A DNA stretch of 60,000 bases, taken from Owenia fusiformis (lineage: Eukaryota; Annelida; Polychaeta; Sabellida; Oweniidae). Shown piece by piece: positions 46,680 through 58,885 of this stretch. Below the pieces are notes generated by a model. The model did not search any database. It had not been told where the DNA came from and worked only from the letters and a program-made list of their open reading frames with translations. The translations under genes and the position numbers were made by a program. Numbering within the stretch: position 1 is the stretch's first letter; every line of letters begins with the position of its first letter. Where the stretch lies: positions 3,908,001-3,968,000 of the forward strand of contig CAIIXF020000009.1 in NCBI GenBank assembly GCA_903813345.2. Reading direction: 5' to 3'.

Positions 46680-47040
46680 TTGGGAGTTTTCGAACCTTGA
46701 TTTAATTGCTTTAGAAGGGTTCCTCGTTATTAATACTATTGTAACATTTTGACCCAGACTGACACAACAGAAATTGAGCTATCAACACTGGAGGATAGGA
46801 ATAGCGAGGAATTGCATTTAAATTAATTGTTATCTATATTTATGGATAAAAAGGAATATGTTTCACGTTCCTAATCTCTACTGGTCTCTGCTGGTCAATC
46901 TTTTTTCATTTTAGTAGCCGTTGTACTGGCATCTTATCTTATTCAAAATTGAGAGTGAATGAGTATAACGGGTCTTTTAACTTTGCACATTTTCGACCAA
47001 TCAAAATATATATACACGTCGCACAAAACTGGTGACAATT

Positions 47041-49255
47041 AGCGTAACATTATGGCGTCAAAATACCAAAACAAAACAATAGGCAGTATAGGGCGCAAAG
47101 AGACTTATAACGTCAAAAACGACAAGGACAACATTTCTAAAATGTTTTTGATTTTTAAAAAACGGTCAGGAAATCCACTCGGGGCGTTAGTAAACATTCA
47201 TATGTATGGAATTTGTGGTAAAAAATCAATGCGTTACATTTATTCAACTCTAAAACCAGCTCTTATTTTGATATTATTTGAAAAATAAAAATCGGTTATT
47301 GTTTTATAAATTTGTCCATGACAATATTGTGCAGTTCATTTTTTTTAAATCAGACCTAAATTAGAAGGTTAAATAAAGGTAAACTTATTGCTTGTCTCCT
47401 TCGCATTCAAAACCTTGCACAATTTTAAGTTATGCAATAGTGACGTCATAAATGCACATGTTCTATTGAATAAAATGAGAAATTTTAGTAAAATTCTGAT
47501 CAGTAATTTAAAAGTTATCCCGATTTCAATGAACCGTGTAAGCGTGAAATGTTACGTCTTACAGCGTATTTGACGATGTCGGGGTACATTTAACTTTAAA
47601 AATATGGTAGATCCCTTCTAACTTTTCAAGGAAAATAGTTTCAGTGAAATGCGAATAAAAAATACTTCAAAATAATCAAAATGATGTATAAAGCACATAG
47701 TTACCTTTTTAAATAAGGCAGATATTAACGCTTTAAGCTGAGATTAGCCCGTATTTCCCGAATTGTCCACAGGTCCGTGCACGTCCAGTTGGACGGCACA
47801 TTGCCTTAACCCATCAGCTTTATGACGTGCACTTCCGCGTGGGACTATATCTTTACAACGGGAATTTCAAGTTTTTGTCAGTGTAGACATAAAAAGTTGC
47901 GGTCCTCTTACTCGCGCAGTTTTTAATATTTTCATTTGAAACTTGCAGGAACGGTGCTTTGAATCTAGCTCTCTACTCTTTGAAAACGTCATGTAGAATC
48001 AAAACAGTTGAACTATTTATTTTTTGTCGTGAAAATATTATTTTTTTAGTTTATTTTTATTTTACAACTTTTTGGGAAAAAATGTAACAAATTTTTATTT
48101 CTTGTCATATTTATCCGATATTTTGTCATCATGAAATTCGAGATTCCTTTTAATGATGGTGCAAATTTCATAACAATTGATGAATTTTTATTATCAGTGT
48201 TATGTTTTCCAAAAACGATGTACCACTGTGCATGTTTCTTTAATTGACGGCACATTTGCCTTTAATTGGGCGAACGTACAGGTCCCGACGCAATAAGCTT
48301 TATTTGATTTAATACACTCAAAAATAAAGTTTGCTATCAAATCAGAATGTTAATAAAACATGAACCTTGCCTTTGTTTTCCCAATTCTAAAAGCAGGCCA
48401 AATAAACAATGATAATCGTTTGACTCTCGAGACTACAGAGCTTGAACTTGAACATACTAAAATCGAAGTTACCTATAGTTACGCTTGTAAAGTTAATAAT
48501 GTTTAACGGCGTGCTGAGTGAATGTATCTAATCAAATCTGTGACATACCCATAAGATCGTAGATCACAATTCTAAGTTTAAAATGTAATTTGGATTCGTA
48601 AGAAGTATTTCTGTTTTAAACTTACCTTTGCTGTCTGAAAAAGATCAATATTCATAGACGGGGATGTTGAAACCTATATTTCCTTTGAATGACCTGCATT
48701 TGAACTACGAAATGATCCTGTGGAGAAAAGTTGATGAATTCCAAACAGCTAGTTCTAGCAAATCTACTATATCTAGTATAAGCTTACTGTCTAAAAGTAT
48801 TTCAATGTTAAAAATATCTATTCAAATGTTTCATTTTTAAAATGATCTTCCCTTAACTTAAATGTGTGACTAATGAAGAATGCTTTTTACCACATCAAAC
48901 TTAAGACGTGAACTTGACAATTACTCGATACATGTTATAACGCGATTTTCTTTCATTTTCTACAAAAATGGTATGTTTTCGAATGGTCACTTATGTTAAT
49001 CTATGACCGTGGTATGATTGAAAATGAAAGAACTGAACCAAGTATTGTCGACTTGTTTGAATTATAAGATTTATTTTGATTGATTTAATCTCTTCTTGAA
49101 TTTTAAAACTTTTGTCCGAACTACATCTGCTATGGAATAAAGTTCAAATATACCTCAGAATTGCTTATCGAATTAACCTAGCAATTAATTTGAAAATAAT
49201 TCTTTACATAGGTTATATATCATAGATCATATATATGTAAAAAATAAAAATGTGT
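47041..49255. other. Body of the insertion, unannotated
   Basis: No recognisable coding sequence. The short ORF at 47052-47288 has no known domain. Confidence 0.4.
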
Positions 49256-49259
49256 TTTG

Positions 49260-51410
49260 AAAGATGAATTGATAACAAACGTTTTCGCACACGTGCCATT
49301 TCCACTTTCAGCACACTTAAAACACGAAATCCCGTATGACGTAATATAACGAAAATGCGCAGATAATTGATATTTCTTATTTTAATTCAACTCACATTGA
49401 CCGTTCAGTTATGAACGTGTTTAAAGTTCTCATGTTAAAATAAATAAATATGTGGAAAGGCAATGGTTAAAAGCTTATGAAAATGTCAAAATCATAATTC
49501 AGTTTTTAAAATAAGATATTGATATGCATTCACGCACATGTGACATTATCTCTTTTTGCGCGATTCAAACATAAGAATCTCATTACAGTTGCAACCAATC
49601 TTAGCCCTGCCTTTCTAATAGAAGGAACTAAATTTGAATCCTAAAATAATTCTGTGTAAAGATGATTTCCCATAGATATAATAAATGTGAAAAATGTCAA
49701 AAGATTTATCAAAAATTAAATACTCACACGCTTTTAAGCACACATGACCTTTTCCAGTTTTGCTCATTTAATTTACCTTGAAAACCAAGGAGACCGAACG
49801 CAATTTCTAAATACAACCTTGATACGTGTACCAGGTCTATAATTGCATTTTCTCATTGAAGGAACCAAGCAAAAATTATAAAAATAATTCTGCGTAGAGG
49901 TGATGCTTCACAAATAATATTAATGTCAAAAAATTAATTAATTTCTTCAAAATTAAATACTGACACGCATTTACGCACACATGACCTTTTCCAGTTTTGC
50001 ATATTTCATTTACCTTGAAAACCAATGAGACTGGACGCAATTGCCAAATACTTCTTTGATACGCGTGCCAGGTCTATAATTGCATTTTCTCATGGAAGGA
50101 ATCAAACAAAAATTATAAAAATAATTCTATGTTAAGGTGATGCTTCACAAATAATATTAATGTCAAAAAATTAATTAATTTCTTCAAAATTAAATACTGA
50201 CACGCATTTACGCACACATGACCTTTTCCAGTTTTGCATATTTCATTTACCTTGAAAACCAATGAGACTGGACGCAATTGCCAAATACTTCTTTGATACG
50301 CGTGCCAGGTCTATAATTGCATTTTCTCATGGAAAGAATCAAGCAAAAATTATAAAAATAATTCTATGTTAAGGTGATGCTTCACAAATAATATTAATGT
50401 CAAAGATTAATTCATTTCTTCAAAATTAAATACTGACACGCATTTACGCACACATGACCTTTTCCAGTTTTGCTTATTTTATCTACCTTGAAAACCAATG
50501 AGACTGGACGCAATTGCCAAATACTTCTTTGATACGCGTGCCGGGTCTATAATTGCATTTTCTCATGGAAGGAATCAAACAAAAATTATAAAAATAATTC
50601 TATGTTAAGGTGATGCTTCACAAATAATATTAATGTCAAAAAATTAATTCAGTTCTTCAAAATTAAATACTGACACGCATTTACGCACACATGACCTTTT
50701 CCAGTTTTGCTTATTTCATTTACCTTGAAAACCAATGAGACTGGACGCAATTGCCAAATACTTCTTTGATACGCGTGCCAGGTCTATAATTGCATTTTCT
50801 CATGGAAGGAATCAAGCAAAAATTATAAAAATAATTATATGTTAATGTGATGCTTCACAAATAATATTAATGTCAAAACTTTAATTCATTTCTTCAAATC
50901 CAAATACTGACACGCTTTTGCGCACACGTGACCTTTTCTTCTTTTGCTCATTTTATTTATCCTAAAAATCAGTGGGCCTAAATACATTGTCCGATACTCC
51001 TTTAATACGTGTCAGGTCTAAAATTGCAGTTTATCATGAAAGAAATCGAACAATTATCATAAAAATAATTATGTGTAAAGGTGATGTTCTTCAGATTATA
51101 TAAACATCAAAATTGTAGTTCATTTATTGAAAATTAAATATCCACATGCTTGTAGGCGCACATAACCTTTTCCCTTTCGTTCATTTTATCTATCTTTAAA
51201 ATCAGTGAGCCTGAACTCATTGCTAAATACTTTTTGATACGAGTCAGCTCCAGGTCTAAAATTGCATTTCATCATGGAACAAATCGAGCAATCATTATGA
51301 AAATAATTCTGTGTAAAGGTGATGTTCCAAAGACAATATATATGTCAATTTGATAATTCAGTTACTCAAAATGAAATATCCACATGATTTTACGCACACA
51401 TGATAATTTC
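49260..51410. repeat. 237-bp satellite array (about 9 units)
   Basis: CGCACACATGACC-type words start at about 49286, 49533, 49738, 49974, 50211, 50447, 50684, 50921, 51157 and 51393. Each unit also holds GAAAACCAATGAGACTGGAC, GATACGCGTGCCAGGTCTAT and ATTGCATTTTCTCATGGAA. The central four units are almost identical; the outer ones are diverged. Confidence 0.9.
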
Positions 51411-52060
51411 CTGAATGACGCTACTTTTTGGATTCAACCATGCATATAACGTCGTAAAATACACATTTCTACCGAAATTATGCCCAGCCGTTTTCGTAGA
51501 AAATGTAACAAATGAAGGCATTTTATCGGAACTGATTGATATTTGGTACTTATAGAATATTGTATTTACTTTAACTTTTAAGCGATTCAGACATTTAAAA
51601 AAATTATGTTTAATCAATGTTAATTTCAGACGAATATAGGGGACAAAATGAGTGAAAGTCTCACGTGTTTGATTGTATTTTACTCCCATTTATATGCATT
51701 TTTCTAACATTAAAATGAGATAGTTGGACAGAAGAGATCAGTAGAATTCTATCCGTCACTTTCATTTTCAAATGTTTAAATGTTTCCCGTTCCATTGGAC
51801 CTCATAAAGATGGTAGCCAACGGACCAGAAACAAGTAGTGCGATGACGTCATATATCGCTACACCACTTTGATATAAAGTTTGGTAAACAACAATGGGTT
51901 TTTTCAATGTGCCGTCCTACTGCGTCATAATAACTATTTTTCATATGTTTACCGTCTTGGTAGGTACAAAAAACACGTATGATATTCTAATTAAACGAAT
52001 TTTTATATTTCATGGCCTCATTAAACACTCATTCCGTTTAGAATGGTAATAGAATCATTG

Positions 52061-53015
52061 ATTTAAATGTATTTATGCAATCACTTTGTATAACACCTGT
52101 TCAGTTTGGGTAAAAAATCAGATTTTGAATAAAACATGGCAACGAGGTCGAAGGACCAAATTTCGTACCAAAATCATCGGATTATGAGCATTGTCAGATA
52201 AAAGTGATGATATCATCAACAATGAAAATTATGGTGATTCGAGTGAAAGCATGAATCCAATGTTTTGAAGAACTTCGCAGGACACAGACGTTGACGTATA
52301 GTGCTGCGGGAATTATATCAAATTATATTATATCCCGACGCCATGAGTATATGATAAATTAACAGGAATATTTGTGACATACGTCATGTTATTATATGAT
52401 CATCCGAAATCTTACTCACTACCTCATCGGGTTTTACTCACGGTATAATTGTAATACTCAGGTGGTAGCATCGGGTCCTATAGAATCGTACTTGTGGTAT
52501 AATCGGGTCTTTCATTTTCAACTTTCACCGGTGATTTAAATGATATGCAACGTATGGCAGTGAAACAAATGTGGTATATTTGCAACTATTGTATCTTTGA
52601 ATCAAATGGAGTAAATACAGCCATGGTTCTTACTTATTTAAGATGTAAAACATCATTCAAATATTTAGAAGTTAAATTTAGCGATTTGATAGTAAATATT
52701 ACATTAAGTACTCATTATTCTGCAAACATGAGTGCCTGGAACAACAACTATATCGATTACAAACAATTCTGTGTTTTATTCTGAGTTTATTAACTCCACC
52801 CCTCTACATTTTCAGACATCTTCGGGTCTTTACTCGGCGGTAGGTTGTAATAGGCGGGTAGACTCCTCCCCCGTGGTATAGGAGTTCTTCGTGAACGTTG
52901 TTTGCAATTCTTAAAATGTGAAAAATCCTTAGCATCCACTCATTCAAAATGACAAACAACCACTGACAGATTCGGGGGGCGGCCCCCTTGGATGGGCCCA
53001 GAAAAAATTGGGCCC
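52061..53015. other. Intergenic DNA
   Basis: No gene recognised. GGGCCCAGAAAAAATTGGGCCC at 52990 resembles the GGGCCC-rich DNA at 4351 and 6050. Confidence 0.4.
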
Positions 53016-53017
53016 AA

Positions 53018-53776
53018 TTAAATTGGAAAATACAGCTTTGAAATACAGCTTAGTAGTGTGACCGGTCTGTAATTTGAGGGAGTATTCTTATCGTTCGTTT
53101 TATGGATTGGTGTGATATTACCAAGTTTCCAGCATTCCGGGAAATGATTGGTCAAAAATATTTTATTGATTAATTTAGATAAAGAAAATACGAGACCAGG
53201 TGCTGAAACTTTAATCATTCTATTACTGATCTGATCAGGCCCAGATGCTTTATTAATATTTAGAGACATCGTAGCTCTATAAACCTCATCTATTTGTTGA
53301 AAGTATATCAATAGACGCATTTGTCAAAATGATCACCAATGTAAAAACTTTTAATAAAATGAGCTAAAAATATATTTGCCTTCTCTTTACCAGTCATTAC
53401 ATTTTGCCATTTTGGTCGACTAAGACGGGAACATAGCTTAAACGTGTCGTGTACCAGTAAATAATCTCGAGGCAACATTCAAATATAATTTAGATCCAAA
53501 CTGTTGGGTTTCCATTTTATTTATCATGCGTCTTTCATGCTCATCTTTGGCTTTAGAGATTGCATTATTGACTATGACACACTGATCTTGATATTTTTCA
53601 TAATGTTCATGACTGTTAGAGTCTCTGAATTTGTAATGGTATTTATTTCTTTTATCAATCTGAGTTCGAATTTGATCATTAAACCATGGTTTATCATTTG
53701 ATTTAACTTTAATAAGCGTGTTAGGAATACCCACTCTTATTAGCCTCCCATTTGCACTTATTTCGTGTACCATCAA
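53018..53776 (-). pseudogene. LINE fragment: endonuclease-RT linker and start of RT
   Basis: Two minus-strand frames, 53776-53438 (NDKPWFNDQIRTQIDKRNKY) and 53320-53018 (NINKASGPDQISNRMI, NYRPVTLLSCISKL). They match the corresponding part of the LINE at 23264-24760 (NDQPWFNN; TCGPDNITNKM; NYRPVMLLSTLSKL). A frame break separates them. The catalytic RT motifs are missing because the fragment ends at 53018. Confidence 0.8.
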
Positions 53777-54465
53777 CTAAATGAAAGTACGGGATTGCAG
53801 ATTTTAATCAACAATAGAAATGGATATATCTAGTCACGAAAATTATTTCTAAATTATTTCATCAGACCTTAAAAATGCTAGGGGACAGTAACAAAAAAAA
53901 CTCACAGCAAAATGTTTAAAAATGGTAAACATATCAGTGAAAATTCTATAGCTTATTTCTAGAAATAGAATAAAGCAAGCATCAGCGCTATTGTGTAGAT
54001 TGCTAAATGACACAATGCATACACTACCATGCGCACAGCTGAGTCTAGTTATAAACTATTATTTGAACAAATCCAGTAATGTATAAACTATAAGAACTGG
54101 CTATTAGGTAAAACATGTCCGAGTGCCAGGAAGAATGGTAAATACATTACTGAAAACCCACACTAACAATATGAAGGGTAAATGGTCCATGATCCATTTA
54201 GGCTTACACTGAATGCTATTCAACTGTAAATATTGATTCTATTGGCTTTTCAACTATTAAAACGTACTTTATGCCACACTGGTTTTTGATAGCTTTCTGA
54301 GTGCCCATTCTTTAAGACAGTAGAAAAAGAATGTACTCCACAATAGAAAAGAATGTTCTTTTGTAACAACTGTACATTTTTTAAAAATAAACTACAGTTT
54401 TTGTATATTGTGTTGCTACCTATTTAAAGTGGGGTTTAAAAATCGTAAAGATCTATCGTAATTGA
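53777..54465. other. Intergenic DNA
   Basis: No feature recognised. Confidence 0.4.
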
Positions 54466-54817
54466 AGAGAGAATCAGATCTATACTAGCGAGCAGGCCAA
54501 CCCAAAAATTGTTTCAATTTTAGAATGATTTTTGGCTCATGTCATTCCTTGTCATGTCTATTTTCTAAACATGCACTTTCTTTCAGGAAAACTAAAGATT
54601 TTTACAATAATGTATCATATTTTCATAAGAATGATTTTCGGTAGAATTTGAATATTTTTCACCCATTTTTGCACTTTGAATCCATAATAACTTCACCAAT
54701 TAAAACAGATCGTGAATGTTTTGAGATATTGTATTTTGAGATTGTGAGGAGCAGATTGGTAGGTCAATTGTACATGTTGTTTGTAATTTTTTCACCCCTA
54801 TAGATGTGATTCTGCTT
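54466..54817 (+). mobile_element. TTAA-flanked MITE, copy 3 of 3
   Basis: 352 bp. TTAA at the right side (54818-54821) and TTGA at the left (54462-54465). Ends AGAGAGAATCAGATCTATA and TATAGATGTGATTCTGCTT. Homologous to 2345-2718. Confidence 0.8.
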
Positions 54818-54821
54818 TTAA

Positions 54822-55529
54822 GAAACAAACGCATCCAATTTGGTCTTCCGGTTGCTAAACTCATGGATGTGGTGTATCATATTCATTTCATGCTACATTT
54901 CAATAGGACGAAGATTAATTTGTTGAAAGCAACATCAACGTGTCGTTATTAATTAATTATGCTGAAAGGTTGACAGTGTTTTAGACATAAATTGGTGTTC
55001 AAGGTAAACCCATTTAATACACCAGGAACGAACCAGGTAAACCCACAGAAGGGACCTGAAAATCAAATAAAAACTACCGAACATTGATATCAATGAGAAA
55101 CTGGGGTCTAAGTAAAAGCAAGCCCCAAAAATCAGTGAACTACCAGTACCATTTGTAACCCCGTGTTAAAGGGCCGTTGTGATCTGAGAACATTCTTGAA
55201 AATGAAACACCCTATCCACCTCTGACACGCATACGTGAAAATACAATTGACAGAGATGTTTTGGATAAAATGATGATAAAGGATCAGCCCCTTTATGATA
55301 TCGGCATATCATACCACTGATGCGTGTTTAGAGTGAGACTGAGCTTTTTAATTATGTTTATTGACTATTACTATATTAATGACTGTAGATATAGCTAGAA
55401 ACTGATTGTTCCAGGCAGTGCCAGATTTTTCACCCAGGTGACAACAGGGAAACTCAATCAATATGAAAAAGTTAACTATTTTTTTAATACCAAGCATATT
55501 TCTGAATAGAAACATATCAAGATTTTAAG
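54822..55529 (+). other. 5' flank of the DEG/ENaC gene
   Basis: No gene. An in-frame TGA at 55503-55505 lies 27 nt before the start codon, supporting the chosen start unless an upstream exon is spliced in. Confidence 0.4.
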
Positions 55530-56900
55530 ATGAGTAAGGAGCCAAATATGGAGGGCTGGTCTAAAGCCCAAATTCGGAACTACAGAGGGACACTTTTGTA
55601 TGGAACGGACACTAGTCACATTCACCCCATATCTCCGAAAATCCAAAAGAAGAACATAAACGGTGGCGTATGGGAAAAAAACCTGCCTCCGAATAGGCCA
55701 GCAGTCTTGACCGAAGAACAACTTAAAGAATGGCATGATGTGAAAACAGCAACTGGAGATTTCGCTGACGTTTCGACCACTCACGGCGTTCTACAGATCC
55801 ATACTTCTACGACGTGGATAACAAAGTTCTTTTGGTTCGCCGTCGTCGTAAGCGTATCCAGTATGACGATCAACGGGTTGGTGCTGATTTTCCAGCGTTA
55901 CTTGAAGTTTCCCGTAAAAGATAGCATTATGAAAGAGTACAAAGTCATGGCATTTCCTTCGGTGACCATATGTGGAATTTATCCTCTTCAATCACGCGAG
56001 AACGACAATAAAACTGCCTTGACGAAAATGCTCATCTACGAACTTGAGCGCAGAGACATTCTGTACAAAAAAGCCGAAAAGCTATTAGTGGCCGGAAATA
56101 AAACGGAATTCTGGGAAAGTATCAAAGCATACAAAAAACGTTTGATCACTAATGAACGGTACTTTGAAACGATCCAAGACCCGAAGCTCGAGTATCTCTA
56201 CACAAATTTCAAAGATATGGTCATTCAATGCACCTACAATGGCGTAACATGTTCAGAGGACGATTTTGAAGAATTTGAACATGCAATGTATGGCAAATGC
56301 TTCACATTTCGCACGAACAAGTTCGAAGAAGAATACATAGCCAAGGAAACAGGCCCGAGCACGGGTATCACGATCATCATGTTTACTGGAACATTTGACC
56401 CTTTAGAGGACCAAGATACACAAGATTATGGCTTTTCAACTGAGCATGCGACCGCAAGTGATGGGGTACGAATGAACATCCATCCTCCCAGTTCAATGCC
56501 CCAGCCGTACAACAAAGGAATGGACTTGGCCCCGGGACATTTCACCTCGATCGGTCTAACCCAGACTTTGAGAAGCACGTTGATACCTCCTCATGGTGAT
56601 TGTACTTACAACAGATACAACCCGGGAACAAACTTCTCTTACACAAAGGACACCTGTCTAATGACGTGCCTACAGACAAACGTGAAAAGAGAATGCGGGT
56701 GTTTCACGCCCAGAGGTCCAATCCCAGCTGGTACAAATCTGTCACTCCCCGAGAATGTCTATTGCGGAAAATTTGAGCACTTCTTGGTGTATTATGGTGA
56801 ACATAACATAACAAGCAATGCTATGAATGAGTCCATTGATGCTGATTATACACAACGAATTTTTGAAGAATTGACACCAAAATTGGACTGCGAAAATAGG
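55530..56900 (+). CDS. DEG/ENaC exon 1
   Basis: Encodes residues 1-457: N-terminus, TM1 and most of the extracellular domain. The open frame continues past the donor to a stop at 57032, but the loss of homology and the GTAAGT donor mark the exon end. Confidence 0.9.
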
Positions 56901-57902
56901 GTAAGTCAAAATTATAAACCTGTGATTGAAATGTATGATGTATACTCATCATACGTTTATTTCATATTTGGGGATTTCGTTCTTCTTGAAACTAACTTTT
57001 TGTTAGAGTTTGACATTCTCTTCTTTCTTTGAATTCGAGACCACTTGAAACTGACACTGCGAGAGCTTGGCATTCTCCGCTCTCTTGAAATCACTCTATA
57101 CTAAGATCATGGGATCATTAAATTATGACATTTGATTTTCTGCCTTTAAGTCCCTACCTATAGCATCCATATCACATTCAACCTCTATTTGTAAACATTA
57201 AAGCAACAATATTTTTGAAGGCAAGAGAGGTTGACAATATCGCAGGCGATGATTGTACAATTGACCAAATTCGCGCTGTAGCATATGGATAGGGTTTGAG
57301 CGTACTTGCGCATTGATATTAGATGTATTTTTGATTTCTAGATTCTTCAGACGTTCTATCGTAAATATGCCGAAGACTGCAAATGTGCGAGGCCATGTGA
57401 TGAAATTGGGTACAAACAGGTGATCAACCTCAGTCAATGGCCACACGAGAAATACTATCAAGGGCTTGATAAAAGGCGGTTCTTCGAGTTGATAAATGGC
57501 AACCCAGTTTCAAAGAAATATTTCGAAGAAAAACTTGACACGGATAAACTTGATCAGTATTTAGCAGACACCACCAAATTTACTGAGGAAACCAATAAGG
57601 ACATATATGGACATACGATGTTCACTAAATACCAACTAGCAAACAAACTTATCGAGAAGAACTTTATAAAGTTGAACGTTTACTTTCAGTCTCTGGAAGT
57701 AGAAATTGTTAGCTCTTCAAAGGCGTACCAGCTGGACCAGGTAATTTCTGATATTGGCGGGGTGTTTGGTTTCTACATCGGCATTTCTATCGTTTCGATT
57801 TTTGAACTTGGGTCTCTTTTAATGAAAATCGGAAAAATCACAATGTGTGCAAGGAAACCTGAGGAAATGAAGAAACGGCAAAAAGTAGTTCATTTGATAT
57901 AA
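55530..57902 (+). CDS. DEG/ENaC family cation-channel subunit (2 exons, 643 aa)
   Basis: Amiloride-sensitive/acid-sensing type sodium channel subunit of the plasma membrane. Exon 1 is 55530-56900 (donor GTAAGT) and exon 2 57342-57902, phase 0. The cytoplasmic N-terminus carries the His-Gly gating motif (THG, residues 84-86). TM1 is about residues 97-121, followed by FPSVTICG (142-149), the family's post-TM1 signature. The large extracellular loop has many Cys, including CLMTC, ECGCF and CKCARPC. TM2 (about 590-620) contains DIGGVFGFYIGISIVSIFE with the G-x-S selectivity filter (GIS, 604-606). The short basic C-terminus follows. Length and motif order are as expected for a functional trimeric-channel subunit. 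The gating stimulus (acid, peptide, mechanical) cannot be told from sequence. An alternative acceptor 9 nt downstream would drop residues ILQ. Confidence 0.93.
57342..57902 (+). CDS. DEG/ENaC exon 2
   Basis: Acceptor TTGATTTCTAG (or TTCTTCAG 9 nt later). Encodes the last Cys-rich part (CKCARPC), TM2 and the C-terminus, ending VVHLI and TAA. Confidence 0.9.
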   Translation: MLQTFYRKYAEDCKCARPCDEIGYKQVINLSQWPHEKYYQGLDKRRFFELINGNPVSKKYFEEKLDTDKLDQYLADTTKFTEETNKDIYGHTMFTKYQLANKLIEKNFIKLNVYFQSLEVEIVSSSKAYQLDQVISDIGGVFGFYIGISIVSIFELGSLLMKIGKITMCARKPEEMKKRQKVVHLI

Positions 57903-58036
57903 CAAACTTTGTATTTTTTACAAGAACAGTCTCCGTCTTTGCAATTCGAATGTGATGTTGTGATATTCATTAAGGTTCTAGAAATGTTACACCTCTTCCC
58001 CACGTTGTAAAACATATTTTGTGTAAATTGGATATA

Positions 58037-58882
58037 CCTGGTGTCCCAAAAAATGAGACACTTTTTGACAAGTGTTTTTTCAGCAACTGATGAACCAAAT
58101 TTTGAGAACATTTGTACAATGTAGCCTAGGAGTATCGTTAGGAAGGTATAGAAATATGAAAAAGATCAGGTAAATGTTATGTGAGAACTAAGAAATTCAA
58201 GAAAGCATGTCAAAATACCCCATACCGGAGCAATGCAATAAGAATTTCATAGCGTTAGTGCCAAAAAATGGGAAACAGTTTGACAAGTAATTCCCCAGCA
58301 ATAGATAGGTCAAATTCTTTGAATACTCAACTTGAGGCACTTTATGGTATTCTCTGCTAGTGCTGTAAATATCTAAGAGATTGATTTCGTATTATGTGTG
58401 TATTTTTGAATTGAAGACAGTATGTCAAAATTACCAATATCAATTTAAAAGTCACTAATTATCAATCCATTTCCAAGCAAAATACATTTCCGTTTTTATT
58501 CTAACAATATCACCTCCAATGAATTTTGAAAATGAATGGATTTTGGATATTTGGAAAGAATGAAATGAATTAGGTAGACATGACACACAACCAAACTATT
58601 TTGACTGATTAACAAATGCTATCACCTGATAGCTAGCTGGTACAAAGACTATAGAGGCTCATCGCAGAGCTCCGGTATTGGGATTTTTGACATGCTATTT
58701 TGAATTTCTTAGTTCTCACGATTTATTCTCTATTTATTTATTCTCTCAATTTACTTAATCTTTTAAAAATGATAATAATACTCGTGATACTCGTAGGCTA
58801 CTTTGTACAAATGTTCAGTGAATTTGGTTGATCAGTTGCCGAAAAAATACTTGGAAAAAGTGTCTCAATTTTTGGACACCCG
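58037..58882. mobile_element. 846-bp TIR element, CCTGGTGTCC ends
   Basis: Inverted ends of about 36 bp: CCTGGTGTCCCAAAAAATGA GACACTTTTT at the left and its partner GACACTTTTT/TTTGGACACCCG at the right, flanked by TA, as in Tc1/mariner-type MITEs. No transposase. Its inner part (TTTTTGACATGCTAT ... GATCAGTTGCCGA) resembles 490-660 and 13117-13290. Confidence 0.75.
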
Positions 58883-58885
58883 ATA

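Larger units (their letters stand above)
46680..52060. repeat. Older interspersed repeat split by a ~4.9 kb insertion
   Basis: 46680-47010 matches 30820-31025 and 51940-52060 matches 31025-31170; the DNA between, about 47013-51935, is absent from the intact copy. The insertion has no recognised ORF, contains the 237-bp satellite, and shows the word GACGGCACATT at 47791 and 48246 and inverted at its right end (about 51909). Confidence 0.7.

Noticed and set aside
49260-51410. CRISPR-like regular repeat spacing
   Set aside because: The whole 237-bp unit is conserved, with no unique spacers, and the genome is eukaryotic.
56901-57032. DEG/ENaC exon 1 continuing to the stop at 57032
   Set aside because: The GTAAGT donor and the required TM2 in exon 2 show this is intron.
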